A stretch of 64,000 bases of DNA from Corydoras sp. C115 (taxonomy: Eukaryota > Chordata > Actinopteri > Siluriformes > Callichthyidae): NCBI GenBank assembly GCA_019802505.1, contig JAFMOC010000095.1:711001-775000 (forward strand). Reading direction: 5' to 3'. Positions 11,715 to 24,639 of this stretch are shown here, in pieces. Positions within the stretch are counted from its first letter, which is position 1. Each line of letters begins with the position of its first letter. The notes beneath the pieces were generated by a model that was not told where the DNA came from, did no database searches, and worked only from the letters and a program-made list of their open reading frames with translations. Made by a program: the position numbers and the translations under genes.

Positions 11715-11950
11715 CTCTATTCCCATCTGTGTGGGATTTCTCCAGATTCTCTGGTTTTCTCCCACAGTCCAAGAACATTCAAATTCAGTAAATAACCAAG
11801 TAAATTCAAGGTAAATTGGCTGCTCTAAATTGCCCCAATATAAATTGCTCCTATGTCTGTCCTGTGTCTGTGTGAAGTTAGTGTGTGCCCAGTGATAAAT
11901 TGCCACCCAATCCTGGGTGAAATTGCCTATCATCTTAATTGTTTCCACTG
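11715..11950 (+). mobile_element. S1 SINE, partial
   Basis: CTCTGGTTTTCTCCCACAG, CTAAATTGCCCC and TGCCCAGTGATAAATTGCC place it in the S1 body. Head and tail are lost. With the previous copy it forms a head-to-head pair. Confidence 0.65.
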
Positions 11951-11989
11951 CATGGGCCGAGTCCCTTGTTTAGGATAAAGTATTACAAA

Positions 11990-12245
11990 GCCATTTTTTC
12001 TGCCTACTGTGCCTACACAGAGGAATCTGTCTTCCACATCTAACCCATCCGTACAAAGAAACACACACTGGTGAATTGAGTACATGTGTCCAGAGAGGTA
12101 GGCGGCCCTGTACAACACCCAGGGAGCAATTGGGGTTAGGTGCCTTGCCCAGTGGCACTTCAGACAAGGTAATTGGTGGGACCGATAATCAAATCGGGAA
12201 GCTTCAGGTCGCAAGGCTGGTTCCTTAACCACAAACCTATGACTA
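11990..12245 (-). mobile_element. S3 tRNA-like SINE
   Basis: On the minus strand it has GGTTAAGGAACCAGCC, a B-box-like GATTATCGG and GGCACCTAACCCC. It shares order and wording (CACACACTGGTGA, CACTTCAGACA, TTGGTGGGAC, GCTGGTTCCTT, AAACCTATGACT) with the copy at 44,020-44,235. Confidence 0.6.
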
Positions 12246-12594
12246 TGACAACAATCACTTTGTCTCACTCAGCAGGCCTTGAACAGATGACGTGAGACGG
12301 TCCAACCACTGACACTAAATGCTGCGCCAGTCAGCAGTGGAAGATGAAGATATGTGATATACAACATGTTTTATTTAGTCCCATTACCACTGGTGTATTA
12401 AATCAACCATCTCGCCATGTAATTTGGACAATTATATGTTGCCTACTACGTAGGAACGGTTTGGGGAAAGCACCAATATTGTTCCAGCACGAGTAAGCCT
12501 TAGGGCACAAAGTAAGAACACGGCCACTCAAATAGTTATTGCAAGCCAAACTATCATGTGAAACATTAGTGTATGATCTCACAAGTGCCTTTTG
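12246..12594. other. gene-free single-copy sequence
   Basis: I see no coding, RNA or repeat signal that can be supported here. Confidence 0.35.
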
Positions 12595-12770
12595 GTTTCA
12601 TGGGCAAACATTCCCACATACACCCTCCTAAATCCTATAAAAAACTTTCCCAAAAAAGTCAAACTTTTTAATTCCCGTAAAGGGTTGACCATTGTAGAAT
12701 GGTATTTTTTACAAATCTCTGATGATTTGATGTGTATAAGGCCAAATACTTTTTGTTCTATTAAGTGTTC
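12595..12770 (+). mobile_element. Tc1/mariner-derived fragment
   Basis: GGGCAAACATTCCCACATAC then ACCCTCCTAAATCCTATA resembles the 3' end of a fish Tc1/mariner transposase gene (usual wording: AATCTTGTGGAAAGCCTT). The end GGCCAAATACTTTTTGTTC resembles its terminal repeat. It is heavily decayed. Confidence 0.45.
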
Positions 12771-15700
12771 AGCATTTTAGTGTCCTTTAAAATCCACTGG
12801 AATGTAATTTTATGTCTTTATAGAGACCTGTGAATAATTTATTGTCAGCCTGAAGTATCTGATGCCAAGTTGGGTTTTTTTCTACAGTCCCAACAAAACC
12901 AAATAATACACTTAGTGTTTCAAAGCTCTGCACTTTTATGATGGATGCCATTTAAACTTACATATAACTTTTATTTTAAGTTAATACAGTTCTATGTATT
13001 GGTTTGAAGCATATATCCTTCTAGCTAAGAACTGTATAAGAGCGAACACAAGAGTTAGTTTATTAAGCTACTTTTTATTTGACATGATACTCAGACAGCA
13101 TGATGCAGTGCTTGGGTCAGACTACCATCTTGACTACCTGAGGAGAAAAAAGAATGCCCAGTAGCAGCACCTGCTTTATTAAAAAGCCGCTTCCTTTTCT
13201 TGACATAACCCCTGCCAACCTCTGGTAGAATATAGATTACCAGCAGGCCATGCCTATAGGCCATGCAAACACATTTGTTCAAGTTTTTGTCGATTAACTA
13301 ATTCAGAAGTAGGCTTCATTATCTTAGCCTTCTTAATTAAGATCACAATGCAAATTCCTTCATTAATGGTGACATGGACAATTTCTCTTCAGGCTCCATG
13401 GGGACGTGATTATATGCAGGCCCCGTTGAGCAGGTTGCAAGGTGTCATCGCATATTCAAATGCCGTACTTGTTTAATTGCAATAAATGTAGCATGTCCGG
13501 AAAGGTAGAGGAGTTTTGAGGACTGGGGCTGGCACCCCTCCGCTCCCTCAGGCAGCTGTGTATGGGGCCCTGGCTGCTCCCTGGGGGCCCCTGAAGGACT
13601 GTGTTGTTGGACTCTTGTCTTCTATGGCAGCAGCCATAAACATGACAGGTTGTTTGGGCACCATCTGTTTAAAATGGCTGCCGCATGGTAACAGGGAGAT
13701 GAACTTGAGAGCTGCTTTGTGTCTGTCTGCGCACTAACAGTCTTGTCTCTACATCTCCGCAGGTGGATATTTGACGGGAGAGGCACAAATGTGTCCAGCC
13801 AATGGAACCTGGCGTCTGCTTACATGCCCGTCAACATTGTGGACTCCCACACACGAACACATGCACTTATGAATTTACAAACATGTAACAGAGACTGTAT
13901 TAGCAGTTCTCTACGACAGATCCATCTGATTCGCAGAGACATGTTGTCAGTTTCCGTAGAAAGGAATTACTCTCTAAATAAATCCCATATTTAGCAGTGA
14001 GATCAGGATAGTGCAGAACATGCATTTCTGGTAAATTTGTGTAAGCTTAAATGTATTTAGACATTGTTTTTAATCTTATTTATGTGCTTTGGTTTAAACT
14101 CTAAAATATATTCTATCCATTTGGGACTGTGGTTAAAATGTGAACCTTAATAAACTGCAGATAAGCTAAATATTTATGGTTTACCTGATGTTTTCTGAAT
14201 TTTACTTGTGCATTTAACATTGCATTTGATCCATTTTTTAATAATTCTTAATGACTTAGTAATATTTAGTAGCAGGTCTGTAACTATATATCCTTAGAAA
14301 TTTAGGCAGCCACCCAGAACCTGTGTTAAACACTGGAACAAATCTGTTACACTTATAACATCAAAGGTCATTTTTAAATATAAAATTATTTAAATTAACA
14401 TTTTATCAATGTGTGTTTATCATCAAAATAACTTTTTATTACAATTAAATGAAGATACACACTAATTTAGATAACATCAATTTGCTTTGCAAATTAAAAA
14501 ACTTCAATGACGTATTTAGCTTAATAAAGTCAATACAAATGCACGGATGTTATTTTTTTTTATCAACCGTTATTTCTTAGAATAATATTAGGACATTTAC
14601 ATGTTATACTTTTATGAAACTTTTATGACATCCCAATGATCTATTTTCAAATATAACAGTATTCACTCCAGCGGATAGTGATTTCAACAAAGATTTTAGA
14701 CGCAATTCTCAATTCACATTTTTTGTAAATTCCTTTAAAAAAGGTCAGACACTCATGTTGGATAAGATAATGTTGGTTCATAATCGATGCTATAGTTAAT
14801 TTAAAAATGTGTTTTATGGGGTTAAGGACATGTATGTTTCCAATTACAGAGCAAAGCAATTCTGTATGATTGGCAAAAATGTGTAGATATTATACATTAT
14901 ACAATCCAATTATATTTTTATACTATGCACCTGTGGCAATGGGACATAATAAATTCAGCCAGAATTCAATAATTAAAGAGTAGTCTCCCAATGCCCTTAT
15001 CCATATGTTTAGAAAGTCTGGGAAGGTGACACATAAGACAATTGCCGTGCCACACATTAATCCTATAGGTAACCATTTAGCTTAAATATTCACTTACAAA
15101 AAAAGGCATCCAGAATTAATAATGAACATATTGGATATAAATTATGCAGCCTTGAAAAGCTAATACACATTTACTGCTGCTGTTTTTGTATCACCCTTCA
15201 GTGTCAGAATTGTCATAAACAGAACTTTGGATAATGTCTTTTTGTTGAATATTCATGGCTTGACCTGTTTCAGAGTTGAGAATCCTTATTCATGGGTCAT
15301 GAATACTTAAGCTTTTCCCCCTTCAGATTAATTTCCTTATCTATCTGTGCTGAAGGGGACCATTACAGTTGTGCAGCTTTAATTAAGCAGTGGCTCTCGA
15401 TACAGAAGGCTCTACCATCTGGTTGTTGTCGTGTACACTGCAAACATAAGGGCACTGACAAAAATAAGACGAGCATTACAAAACCTAGCCAAAAAAACTC
15501 AAACTTCATATTAGAGATGCCAGCACAAATGTTGCTCAGAATGTCATATATTCCAACATGCAATAGCACATGCAACTGTCTGTCATGCAATAACATACAC
15601 AACTAATTTAGTAATGCTTTAAAGAAATAACTCGGGACATATTGCCTTATGACCACTTGCATTTGTTCCTCAATATCTGTTGTGTGACAGACCTTTCTAA

Positions 15701-16250
15701 AAGTGATGAAGAAGCTGTTGGTCTGACATGATTTAATAATTAAGCTGTTTTTTCATGTGATCTGTCGGAGGAGCTTGCAGGAAGATTTTCATTTCAGAAC
15801 CATTGTGCAGCTGTGGGAAATTGCAGCCAGCTTTTTAATACTGTATAAATTCAATTGTCCAGGGATATGTCAGTCCTAGTGAATTATAACTGTTTATATT
15901 TCTATATATGGTGAATACCTAAAAGCTATTAAACTATACTATGTCAAGTCATATGATATAATGAGCTGTTATCTTTGGATAGTGATTCATTTACGCAGAA
16001 TAAATGTAAATGCATGTTTGATGTGGAGGTTATCATGTAACACCATTATTTTAGATTTAAGCATGCAAATGTGAGATTAAATGTTGAGGGAGCAAAGGGG
16101 GAGTATCATCACATCAAAGACTCATTTTGCAAGCCAGGAATTTGAAAGGAAGTGTTGGAAAGACTTTGAAGGCGACTAATTTATCACACACAACCTAAAA
16201 CCAAAATAAGATAAGTCTTAATTTATGATCTATTTAGGCTTTTTAGTTAA
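12771..16250. other. gene-free, largely single-copy sequence
   Basis: 13,300-14,000 and 15,230-15,850 have balanced composition, no repeat match and A/T-rich homeodomain-like words such as TTTAATTAAGCAG. They are candidates for conserved non-coding sequence. A pyrimidine tract with AG at about 13,745-13,762 mimics an acceptor, but the following frame is not recognisable. 14,000-15,230 and 15,850-16,250 are plain AT-rich DNA. Confidence 0.4.
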
Positions 16251-16251
16251 A

Positions 16252-16310
<59 letters not shown>

Positions 16311-16321
16311 TACTATTATTA

Positions 16322-16379
<58 letters not shown>
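16251..16379. repeat. ATT microsatellite
   Basis: About 43 ATT units with a few interruptions (ACT, ATC). It ends directly at an S1 copy. Confidence 0.95.
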
Positions 16380-16382
16380 CTC

Positions 16383-16666
16383 ATCCTTCACTGGGCAGAT
16401 AAACCCAGGGCAGGGCACCAATCCCAACAAACTGCCTCACTCACACACACACACACACACACACACGGACACACTATATAGATGCAATTTGGAGCACTCA
16501 ATTAATCTTAAACTCATGTTTTTCAACTGTGGGAGGAAATTGGAGAACCCAAAGAAAACCAACACAGACATAGGGAGAATATTGAAACAATACCCAGATA
16601 GTAATTTGAGCCTGGATCCCCAACCCTGAAAGGTGGATATGCTAACCACTAAGCCTCCGTGCCTCC
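16383..16666 (-). mobile_element. S1 SINE, near full length without tail
   Basis: Complement order: GGGCAGATAAACCCAGGG, a CA run, CATGTTTTTCAACTGTGGG, then GCTAACCACTAAGCCTCCGT at the head. The tail end meets the ATT array. Confidence 0.75.
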
Positions 16667-16834
16667 AGGATTAATATTTATATATTTAAATATGTGGTGT
16701 GGGTGTCTCTAGTGTAATAAGGTTTTTTTTTCTTTGTATTTTACATGTACGTTTAATTAACTTTCAAATTAGGCATTTAAACCTGGATCCCCAGTGATGA
16801 AATGTGAACGGGCTTACCACTACACCACCATGTC

Positions 16835-16835
<1 letters not shown>

Positions 16836-16867
<32 letters not shown>
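16836..16867. repeat. ATT microsatellite
   Basis: About ten perfect ATT units directly before the head of an S1 copy. Confidence 0.9.
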
Positions 16868-17205
16868 GGGCGGCACGGTGGCTTAGTGGTTAGCACATTT
16901 GCCTCTCAGCACTAGGGAAAAATCTCGGTTCGAATCCTAATCTGGATGGAGTTTCCATGTTCTCCCTGTGTCCGCGTGGGTTCTCTGGTTTCCTCCCACA
17001 GTCCAAAAACATGGATCAAGTCAATTGAATTCTCCAAAATTCCCCCATATAGAGTGTGTCTGTGTGAGTGAGTGCGTGCCTAGCGATGGATTGGCGCCCT
17101 GTCCTGGGTCTATCTGCCCGGCGCCCGAAACGTTCTCCCCTGGATGGGCATGGGGAACCCCACCACAACCCTACTAGAGGACAAAGCGGAAGATAATGGA
17201 TGGAT
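16868..17205 (+). mobile_element. S1 SINE, full length, inside ATT array
   Basis: The head GGCGGCACGGTGGCTTAG, a B box GGTTCGAATCC and all body blocks are intact, with the tail GATAATGGATGGATT. ATT repeats lie on both sides, so it appears to sit in a split ATT array. Confidence 0.85.
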
Positions 17206-17222
17206 TATTATTATTATTATTA

Positions 17223-17520
17223 TGGGCAGCACAGTGGCTTAGTTGTTAGTATGTTTGCCTCTCAATGCAGGAGATCTAGGATGGAATCCAAATCCCTATC
17301 CCCATGTCCATATGGGTTTCACCCACAGTCTAAAAACTTGCAATCAAGGTAAATTGACTGCTGTGTGTGTGAGTGAGTGCCTAGCAATAAATGTATCTAC
17401 TAAATATATGGGTGTATCTACCCAGCGTCCAAAACATTCTTCCCTAGATATGCATGGGGAACACCCCCCTCCCCCCACATGACACTGGTAGAGGATCAAG
17501 TAAAATATAATGAAGGGATT
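17223..17520 (+). mobile_element. S1 SINE, slightly shortened
   Basis: The head GGCAGCACAGTGGCTTAG, shortened body and tail GAGGATCAAGTAAAATATAA are present. ATT repeats precede it (17,205-17,222) and an ATA/ATT array follows directly. Confidence 0.8.
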
Positions 17521-17538
17521 ATAATAATAATAATAATA

Positions 17539-17610
<72 letters not shown>
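17521..17610. repeat. palindromic ATA/ATT array
   Basis: About seven ATA units switch to about 23 ATT units near 17,540. The two halves are complementary and could fold into a hairpin. Confidence 0.9.
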
Positions 17611-17613
<3 letters not shown>

Positions 17614-17685
17614 TTGCTCTTCTGTGTGGATATAACTGCATTAGGAGTACCGATGGTCCGAATGTCAATATATAAGAGGTATGTC

Positions 17686-18306
17686 GGTAACACTTTCTAT
17701 AAATCCGGTATTCGTAATGCATTACAAGTGCATTTACAAGGCTTTACAAAGTATTCATTAATACCTTATACCTTATAACAATTTGACATGAGGCTTTATA
17801 ACACAAGGTGAAGTAACGCATGATAATAAGAACTTATTTAATCATTTGATTTTTTTAATGTTTAGATTTGATTAGATTAGTCAAGTTCAGGGCCAATGAA
17901 ATGTAGTCTCTCTCAAGATGACCAGATGTTTACACTTTACATAAGTCATTATGTACTACCATATACTTTACTTTATGCCTGTAAAGAGAGCTTATAAGCT
18001 CATATAAACAGTTATAAACACATAAAAAACATTTTTAGGTAAAGCATCCGTTTAACAAAAACGTTGTTATGCTTTATGTCACTGGTCTCTATAATAAGTT
18101 GATGAACGGTTAAAATACATCATTTATAATACGTTAAGCCACTTTGTGTTATAAAGCCGCATGTTCTTATAACACTTTATGTGTGGTTATGTACATATAT
18201 TGACATTAACAAAGGCATAGGACAAGTATTATGATGCAAAAGCTTTATAAATGTGTTAATTATGCATTATGAATGCCGGATTTTAGGTTACCAGATAAGT
18301 GTTACC
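17686..18306. mobile_element. M2 inverted-repeat element
   Basis: Left end GGTAACACTTTCTATAAATC then CGGTATTCGTAATGC. Right end GCATTATGAATGCCGGATTT then the GTGTTACC terminus. The interior is rich in CTTTATAA, ACACTTTATG and GTTATAAAGCC words shared with the other two copies. Confidence 0.7.
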
Positions 18307-19669
18307 AGTATTTCTATGTACTTTTGTGCATATAATATATTACACAAAATAATGAATCCACACTTACACATTTCACTGTTCTTTCAAAAGCAGACACATA
18401 TTAAGACTTCCAATCTACTAAAATTAAAAGGCACCAAATGTTCTGCACCAAGACTAGAGCATGAAGAAGGAGGGTCATACACAGTGCAGTTCTGCTGCTT
18501 AAACATGGGTGGATACACTTCAGACTTTATTAAGTGGGATTAAACTAATGAAGTCTTTATGTGATCCAGGGTCATAAATCAAATGTAGAGATGCCACTTT
18601 TATCTGTGCTTACTCTCTCTGTGTGATCCTTGTTGTTGGATTCCCTAGTGAAGTGCATGCATAAAAGTGAAAGTCGGGCTAATCAATACCAGCCAGCCTG
18701 TTTCCCATGCATCCCTTCAAAAGCCCAGAATTTAGATAGTGTTATAGATAACACTGCACTTAAAACAAGGAGATTTATTTTAGGAAGAAAGAGGAGGCCA
18801 GAGCTTAATTTATGCTTACTGGTTGTGTAGATTGTGTAGATACATATAGGTCTTCAATCATAAATACATGTACATATTTTTCCAGCTCTTAGCATGACGT
18901 TGCCCCAGAAAAGAAAGTGGGTAAAAATATGTGGTAATGTGCATGAGGCTGTGTTACAGCCTGAATAAGCTATAGCCCAGAGGCATTATATTAGAAAATC
19001 ATAACCTATAACACATCTAAAGACTACTGCAGCTTCTCTTGAGAAAATATCTTACTTCCTCCCAGAGCGATGCTGGCCTGTGACGGCTTCATTGCTATGC
19101 TTCTTCTCTGTGTGTTTGTGTTTGCTCGGCTGCAGTAATAAGATGTGAATAGTTTAGCCCACACTGTGTTCAGCTTCAGCTTTCTCATTCTAATTTCCTC
19201 CATGCGTAATGTGGACTCCTGCATCCTTCCGCTTTCAGAAAAAAAAGGGGAGGGGGGTGCTTACTAGGGGCTAAATTCTCCCCCACAGGCCTCTGCAACA
19301 TAGTCACAGTTCCTCACTTCATTTCTTTTGCCAATCAGGCACATAGCAACACCTCGCGAAACAAAAGTGCTCATCCCTCCCCCATGTTACTTGCTTTCAC
19401 ACTTGCTCAAAAGCACGTTTTGCTCAATGAAGGAACCACAAAACCGTGGTTCCTTATTTCAAAAAGTAACTGTCAGAACTTACATTAATTGATTTCTCAG
19501 GTGTTCTCAAAGCTTGATTAATCAGCTGTGTGGCAATGTGTCAGGACTTAGCAAATCCTACAGTTCTGTGTTGTAGTAGGCGCTCCAATTTTGACAACAT
19601 CAGGCCTACGTTTCCTAAAGCTGTAGCAGCGGAACTGGAGGCCTGGACTTTGGAAAAAAGAAAAAAAGG

Positions 19670-19701
<32 letters not shown>

Positions 19702-20654
19702 AACTTCAGTTTGTCTTGTGACCATGTTCATATACAGTAAATCGAACTGATTGCCATTATTATGTGTTTTTAAAGTGGCATGTTGTTCTTTATAAACACT
19801 GGTTATTATTTAGATTTTTATTATAGTTTCTTTTAGAGAAACGGTGGCATGATTGTGCAATAGCACGGGCTGATGTCTTAATTTATACCTCCATCACTCA
19901 TGTAGGGACAGCAGGTTAATTTTTCTCTCGCAGTTGGGATGAATTTATTGTTTTTAGTAGTTCTGTATTAGCTTGACATATACTTTTTATATTTAAAAAC
20001 ATTGTAAATGCATACATTTTTGATAAAATAAACAATTGCAAACAAGAAGCATTTATTAGGTTTGTTTTAATAGCGCTGCCCTCCCATAATATCCACCAGT
20101 GACATGAAGCTTACACAGTCGTGGCCTGGCACCTCTTCACTGCTGCAGGTGAGCCAGAAGAAAATCTTAAGCGGCATGCCCGGTTCATCTCTGGCCGTTC
20201 TGGGCAGAGTTAGATCCGTCTCCCTTGACCTTGCTGTCAAGTCCACAGCCAGACGATCTGACGGGCCCGGCCGACTCAGGCTTGTCTGTCAGGAGGGCAT
20301 CAGTGCAGTGGAAATGGTTCATTTGATCCTCTGACACTGGATGGCGCATGCTGGCGAGCAAAAAAAACAGGGTTGAACCCCACCATCTGACTAGTGGGCT
20401 CTGGGCAACATGGGGAGTAGTGATAAAGCGAGAGGGAGACAAAGAGCAAGTGAGCTTATGTGAAGGACATGGAGCTCATTTTAAAGCCAGAGTAGCACAG
20501 CTGTGCATCAACTCTCCAAGAGTGGCCAAGAGTGGCCTAATTAAAATGGATGGCGAGAAGGTGCAAAGCCAAGTTGGCAGGATATAACAAAATAAAAAAT
20601 TTGTTCAAATTAATTTGATTGTTTACACACCTATGCATATTTTAAAACTTCTAT
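18307..20654. other. gene-free, mostly single-copy sequence
   Basis: The segment 20,100-20,590 is GC-richer, with CTGCTGCAGGTGAGCC resembling a splice donor, but the frames around it are not protein-like to my eye. An A-rich run lies at 19,669-19,699. No repeat family recognised. Confidence 0.4.
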
Positions 20655-20914
20655 GAAATATAATAAAGCAATAAGGCACAGGAAAAAGTGTTGTTAGGCC
20701 TGATGAGTAGTGGAGTGCAGTTACAGCTATTTCCTATTGTGTTTTATTCACAATAATACACAACCTCGAGTACCTTACTGCGTTTATAAAAAAGTTTATA
20801 AACACAGCATAATAAAAACAAGGTTTGAAAAACAGTGAAAAATAAAGATATAGCCATCTAAACAAGAATAAAAAAACGATTTTAAATATAACTTTTTTTT
20901 TTTAATTAAAGCAA

Positions 20915-21285
20915 GGTAGTAGAGTATTTGCAATTGCAAATAGATAATAGATAATAGATAATAGAAATAGTCTAGATTCCTCGGAAGGAAGGAGCTACGA
21001 TATCTTTCCTTGGAGCATCGGGAGAAAAGTAGCCTGTAAATGAAGTTGTCAACGAAGTTGCTTCCCAGCATTACCACAAAACCAGGACAGAGCTCACCGA
21101 TGGCGCTAGAAGATGGCTAAGGCAACCACAGAGTCATAGGAGTCCAGAAGGAACCTGTGTATTCCAAAGGACTGGAGCTTCCTTAAAAGATAAAGTTCTT
21201 GTATAGTGTTTGTGTGTAATCTGTCCAGTACAGTTTATTGTTTAGTAGAACACTCAGGTACTTGTAGTCAATCAATCACTGTGTC
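20915..21285 (-). pseudogene. non-LTR retrotransposon RT C-terminus, relic
   Basis: On the minus strand the frame reads YKYLSVLLNNKLYWTDYTQT, the LINE motif usually written YKYLGV..NNKLDWT, followed by TLYK, a frame break, LWLP and a downstream piece FSRCSKERYRSSFLPRNLDY. This matches the last part of a fish LINE with an internal deletion and stops. The usual order is RT palm remnant, thumb, then a short C-terminal CxKERY-type segment. Non-functional. Confidence 0.65.
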
Positions 21286-21349
21286 AATCAAACTCTGGTT
21301 ATTACTTAATTACTGTGCTTTATTAGCTCTAAATTCTTTTCTTGTTTGT

Positions 21350-21740
21350 TACTCTTGAGGTGTGGTCAGCTCTTCATCCATGGCTCTGCGAAAGCACTGT
21401 GGCTATGACAATTACTGGATGGAACCTGGATTTATGTATGACTAGCAGTCCTGCAGAACGCCCTCTATAAACTTATATAGTTTTCCAATTGTTAAATATG
21501 GACACCTAATCCTCATTGAGCGGCCAGGCAGCATAAACAGTGCAGCACAGCCACGTACATGATGAGACCCCCACTGAGCTTTGGTCCTCCCAAGGTTTCT
21601 TTTTTACAAAAAATTGAGTTTTTTTTTTCTTGCCACTATCGCTCGGCTTGCTTTTTGGGGGTTTCAGGCTTTGAACACTGTATAGCTGCTTTATGACAAT
21701 GTAAAAAGTGATATATAAATAAACTACTAGAACCTGAACT
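21350..21740 (+). repeat. dispersed fish repeat, LINE-like 3' module
   Basis: The phrases TCCTCCCAAGGTTTCTT, CTTGCCACTATCGC, GCTGCTTTATGACAATGT and AAAGTGATATATAAATAAA follow the order of a familiar fish repeat that ends in TACAAATAAA-like sequence. Confidence 0.6.
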
Positions 21741-22029
21741 TAAACTAGTTATTAACTAGTTTATTACCATTGTTATCTGTTCAAGTGAGATGAACGGTCT
21801 ACCGAAAATTTTCTGATGTTAATATGCAGAGCCGTTTATATTAATATATACTTCAATTTATAGTATATAATTTCAAATAATGTATTTCATATCACACATT
21901 GATATGAATGTGAAGCAGTCAGAGGTGTGTATTCTTGTCAGTAATGACTGGACAAATGGCTCAGCCAATCAGTTTTAAGGACCAGAACTACCGGTTTTAC
22001 AAAAAAAAATAATTTTCTTCCTTGCCGCA

Positions 22030-22064
22030 ACATTTACATTTACATTTGGTCATTTAGCAGAGCA
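22030..22064 (-). repeat. L2-tail fragment
   Basis: ACATTTACATTTGGTCATTT then AGCAGAGC is the complement of an L2/V-SINE tail. Only the tail is left before the next element. Confidence 0.5.
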
Positions 22065-22084
22065 AGTCCATATAGTTATTGTTG

Positions 22085-22325
22085 ATTGACTAATCTGCAC
22101 CGATTCCCAACCTCAACTTCATCAAACACCTTTTGGGGTAAACCAAAATGAAAACTGTAGGCCAAACCCTCTGGCCACAAATGGGCAAAGATTCTTACAG
22201 AAACCCTCCAATACCTTGTAAGATAAAATTCCAGGTGAGTGCAAATAGTTACGAACAAAACCACACCAACCTAGAATGAGATCTTATCAAATTTCTTGAG
22301 CGGGTGTCCCAATACTTTTCTTCAT
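22085..22325 (+). mobile_element. Tc1/mariner-derived fragment
   Basis: CCTCAACTTCATCAAACACC then TTTTGGGGTAAACC encodes the decayed motif DLNxIxH, the conserved end of a Tc1/mariner catalytic domain. The end GCGGGTGTCCCAATACTTTT is a typical terminal-repeat phrase. It is degenerate, with stops and small deletions. Confidence 0.6.
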
Positions 22326-24639
22326 TAGGGCCAGTGTCTAGCACTTTGGCTATTATTGTGAGTATTTTCTAATCGCTGTGATAAAAACCAGGTCCCTGAT
22401 GCCTTTTTATAAATTTAATTTTCGTTAATGTCTTCATTCATGTAAGACTTTTTAATCTAATGGAACAATGTTATAATTGCCCACTGCTTATAAAGTTGCA
22501 TATTATTTGCTTGTGACAGTTGTCCTGTTTCCAGTCAGGGTTTTTTTGTTTTGGTTTTTATTTGCTTTCAGATTAAATCCTAATTAGCATTAATTTTTTA
22601 ACGCACCCTGTTACACATCTGGCATTGTTGCAGACCCCAATTATCATCTTGAGAGTTCATGCACATTAACTGAATGGTAGTGGAAACCTTGTATGTTAAT
22701 ATTGAATCCCTCTGCCACAATTTAAATAGGGTTCAGCATTTATATGCTGTTAATTTGACCCTTGATACCAGTGCCCAATCAAATCTGCAACCAAAGCACT
22801 TAGCCTATGGTAAGGATTAATGATGGCCATCTAAAACAATTTGGAACTTAATCGGTTTAACTGAGGAGGGTAAATTTAATATGATAATTGATCTACTCAT
22901 GCTGCAGTCTCATGGTGGGAATCGAATGCAAATGGGCAACCTTTATCAAGCATCTGGACTGCTGCTGAGCTAATGGTGGGATCCATTTTCATTAGAGACC
23001 TTTGGGTACCTTGGAGTTTATGGGCCAAGTTCTCTTTATAGGTTGTGAAGTGAACCCATTTGATCACACCCTGAGCCTGGAGTTGCTGTCTGCGTTTTCA
23101 CAACGCTGCCTTCTCTGATACAAAGTCAAGACACAATTGAGTGGTTAGAATGCTTGATGAGATGAGAGAAGCTAGTGCATTTGATGCAACAAAGAAAGTC
23201 CCAGTAGACTTGTCATTGCTGTAGTATAACATAAGTTATGCAGTTCAGAAAATAGTTGTTTAATTGGTTCGTTTAATTTGCAGGAAATAAGGTCTGTGTC
23301 TCAGCCTCCCCTTTTATGAAGGGGCCACTGCAGCCGACATGCTACCCTGCCATTTAATGGTCCAGACACTTGCTTGCTTCTTTAAAAGTGTGATTTTCTT
23401 TAAATGGACCATTAGCAAAGACTTCGCCACTTCAATAGTATTAGTCACTTCAGGGAGGAAATTTATTAACACCATGCCACATGCTTTTTTGTAAAACACT
23501 GGCATTCTTGGTTGTTTATTGCAAGGGTCAGGTAAAAAACAATTCTAAAATTCATACATATACAGTAAATTCAGATTCAGATCTCAACGCGCCAACGATG
23601 GGAATACTGCTTATATCTTCGTCTGTTCTCAGTAATGCAGATGTCCTTGAGCTTTTGCTGAAATGAGACAATGCACTTTAAGGCCAACAATGGCGCTTTC
23701 TTTATGGCTGTGGTGCTTCTCTAATTCCTTTGAGTCAGCCCATGCAAAGCAGGTGGCTAACTGTGCTCGCAACTCTTTTAAGTCTGGCTGGCTATAGCAT
23801 CCCCTCTCTACATGGGAGAGCCATCTCAGACGCTCACCAAAGTCTCTAATGGTGTTAGAACTCCTTGGTGCTATTCAGCACCGGATTAAATAGCACGTTT
23901 TCATTTGGGATTTTCTCCTGTTGTTAGCTATGGTGCCAAATTGTCACTTTGTTATTTTGTTTGTCTTTGCTGGGGATCAGTACTGAAGCGTTACCCTCCA
24001 ACTTTTTCTTTGAAATGGGATGACTCAGTGACCTGCAGTCCAGTCTCTCTACTTGAAGTGTATCTACCTTAATGAAGTATGTTAAATATATATAAATATA
24101 AATATATATGTGGTTACAGGGTAGTTGATAAATAATATCCATCCAATTACAACACAGTAAATTTATTGATTTACCCACATCATCTCATTTCCCTGCGAAT
24201 TCATATCTAATTGAAGCAAATAATATTTGCATATACGGAATACTTGTGTGCATGCCTGTGTGTGCTCATCAATTATTGGGGATTTTGCCAAGTTAATTAA
24301 GTGCACCTGAGATCCCAAGGCAAGGTGAGGTATGTAAGCAGTCAGTGTGTCTGAGGAGAAATATCATTTGTGTGAAATTAATGGTAAATTCCCCTGGTCC
24401 AGCTGTGTGCCACTGTGATGGTCACCTGCAACTCATTTTCCTCATAGGCCATACAAGAGTTAATGATCAATGAATAAATTCATATCTAATGAAGGAGACT
24501 GCAGTCAGAAAATCCACACACAATTGTCATTCAGGAAAACCAAATTTGTTCCCCCTTTTTGTCTCCTTTTTGTGTTGTAACTAAACACAAGAACTTTTGC
24601 CTGAAAAAAAATCAATAAAAAACAAAAACTTATACGAAA
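22326..24639. other. gene-free, conserved-looking single-copy sequence
   Basis: 22,600-23,110 and 23,290-23,900 are free of repeats and have balanced composition and AT-rich homeodomain-like cores (TTTAATATGATAATTGATC, GGATTAATGATGG). A 10-base inverted repeat, TAATGGTCCA, lies at 23,355-23,364 and 23,405-23,414. These are candidate conserved non-coding elements; conservation itself cannot be seen from one sequence. Confidence 0.4.

Larger units (their letters stand above)
20655..22003. mobile_element. M1 element broken by LINE relics
   Basis: The central block (AAGCAATAAGGCACAGG, TTTATTCACAATAATACACA, CCTCGAGTACC) starts it. The right arm is at 21,870-22,003 (GATATGAATGTGAAGCAGTC, GGCTCAGCCAATCAGTTTTA, AACTACCGGTTTTAC). 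Between them lie a LINE fragment and another repeat module. Confidence 0.6.

Noticed and set aside
13719..13994. 91-codon frame after a good acceptor-like site
   Set aside because: No donor, no known similarity and no neighbouring exon; kept only as single-copy sequence.
16225..16629. 134-codon open frame rich in isoleucine
   Set aside because: It is the translation of an ATT array running into an S1 element; no protein-like composition.
20104..20334. 76-codon frame with a donor-like CAGGTGAGCC
   Set aside because: Frames on both strands are open here and neither resembles a known protein.
23341..23414. Possible hairpin RNA from TAATGGTCCA inverted repeat
   Set aside because: The stem is only 10 bases with a 40-base loop, too weak for a microRNA precursor.
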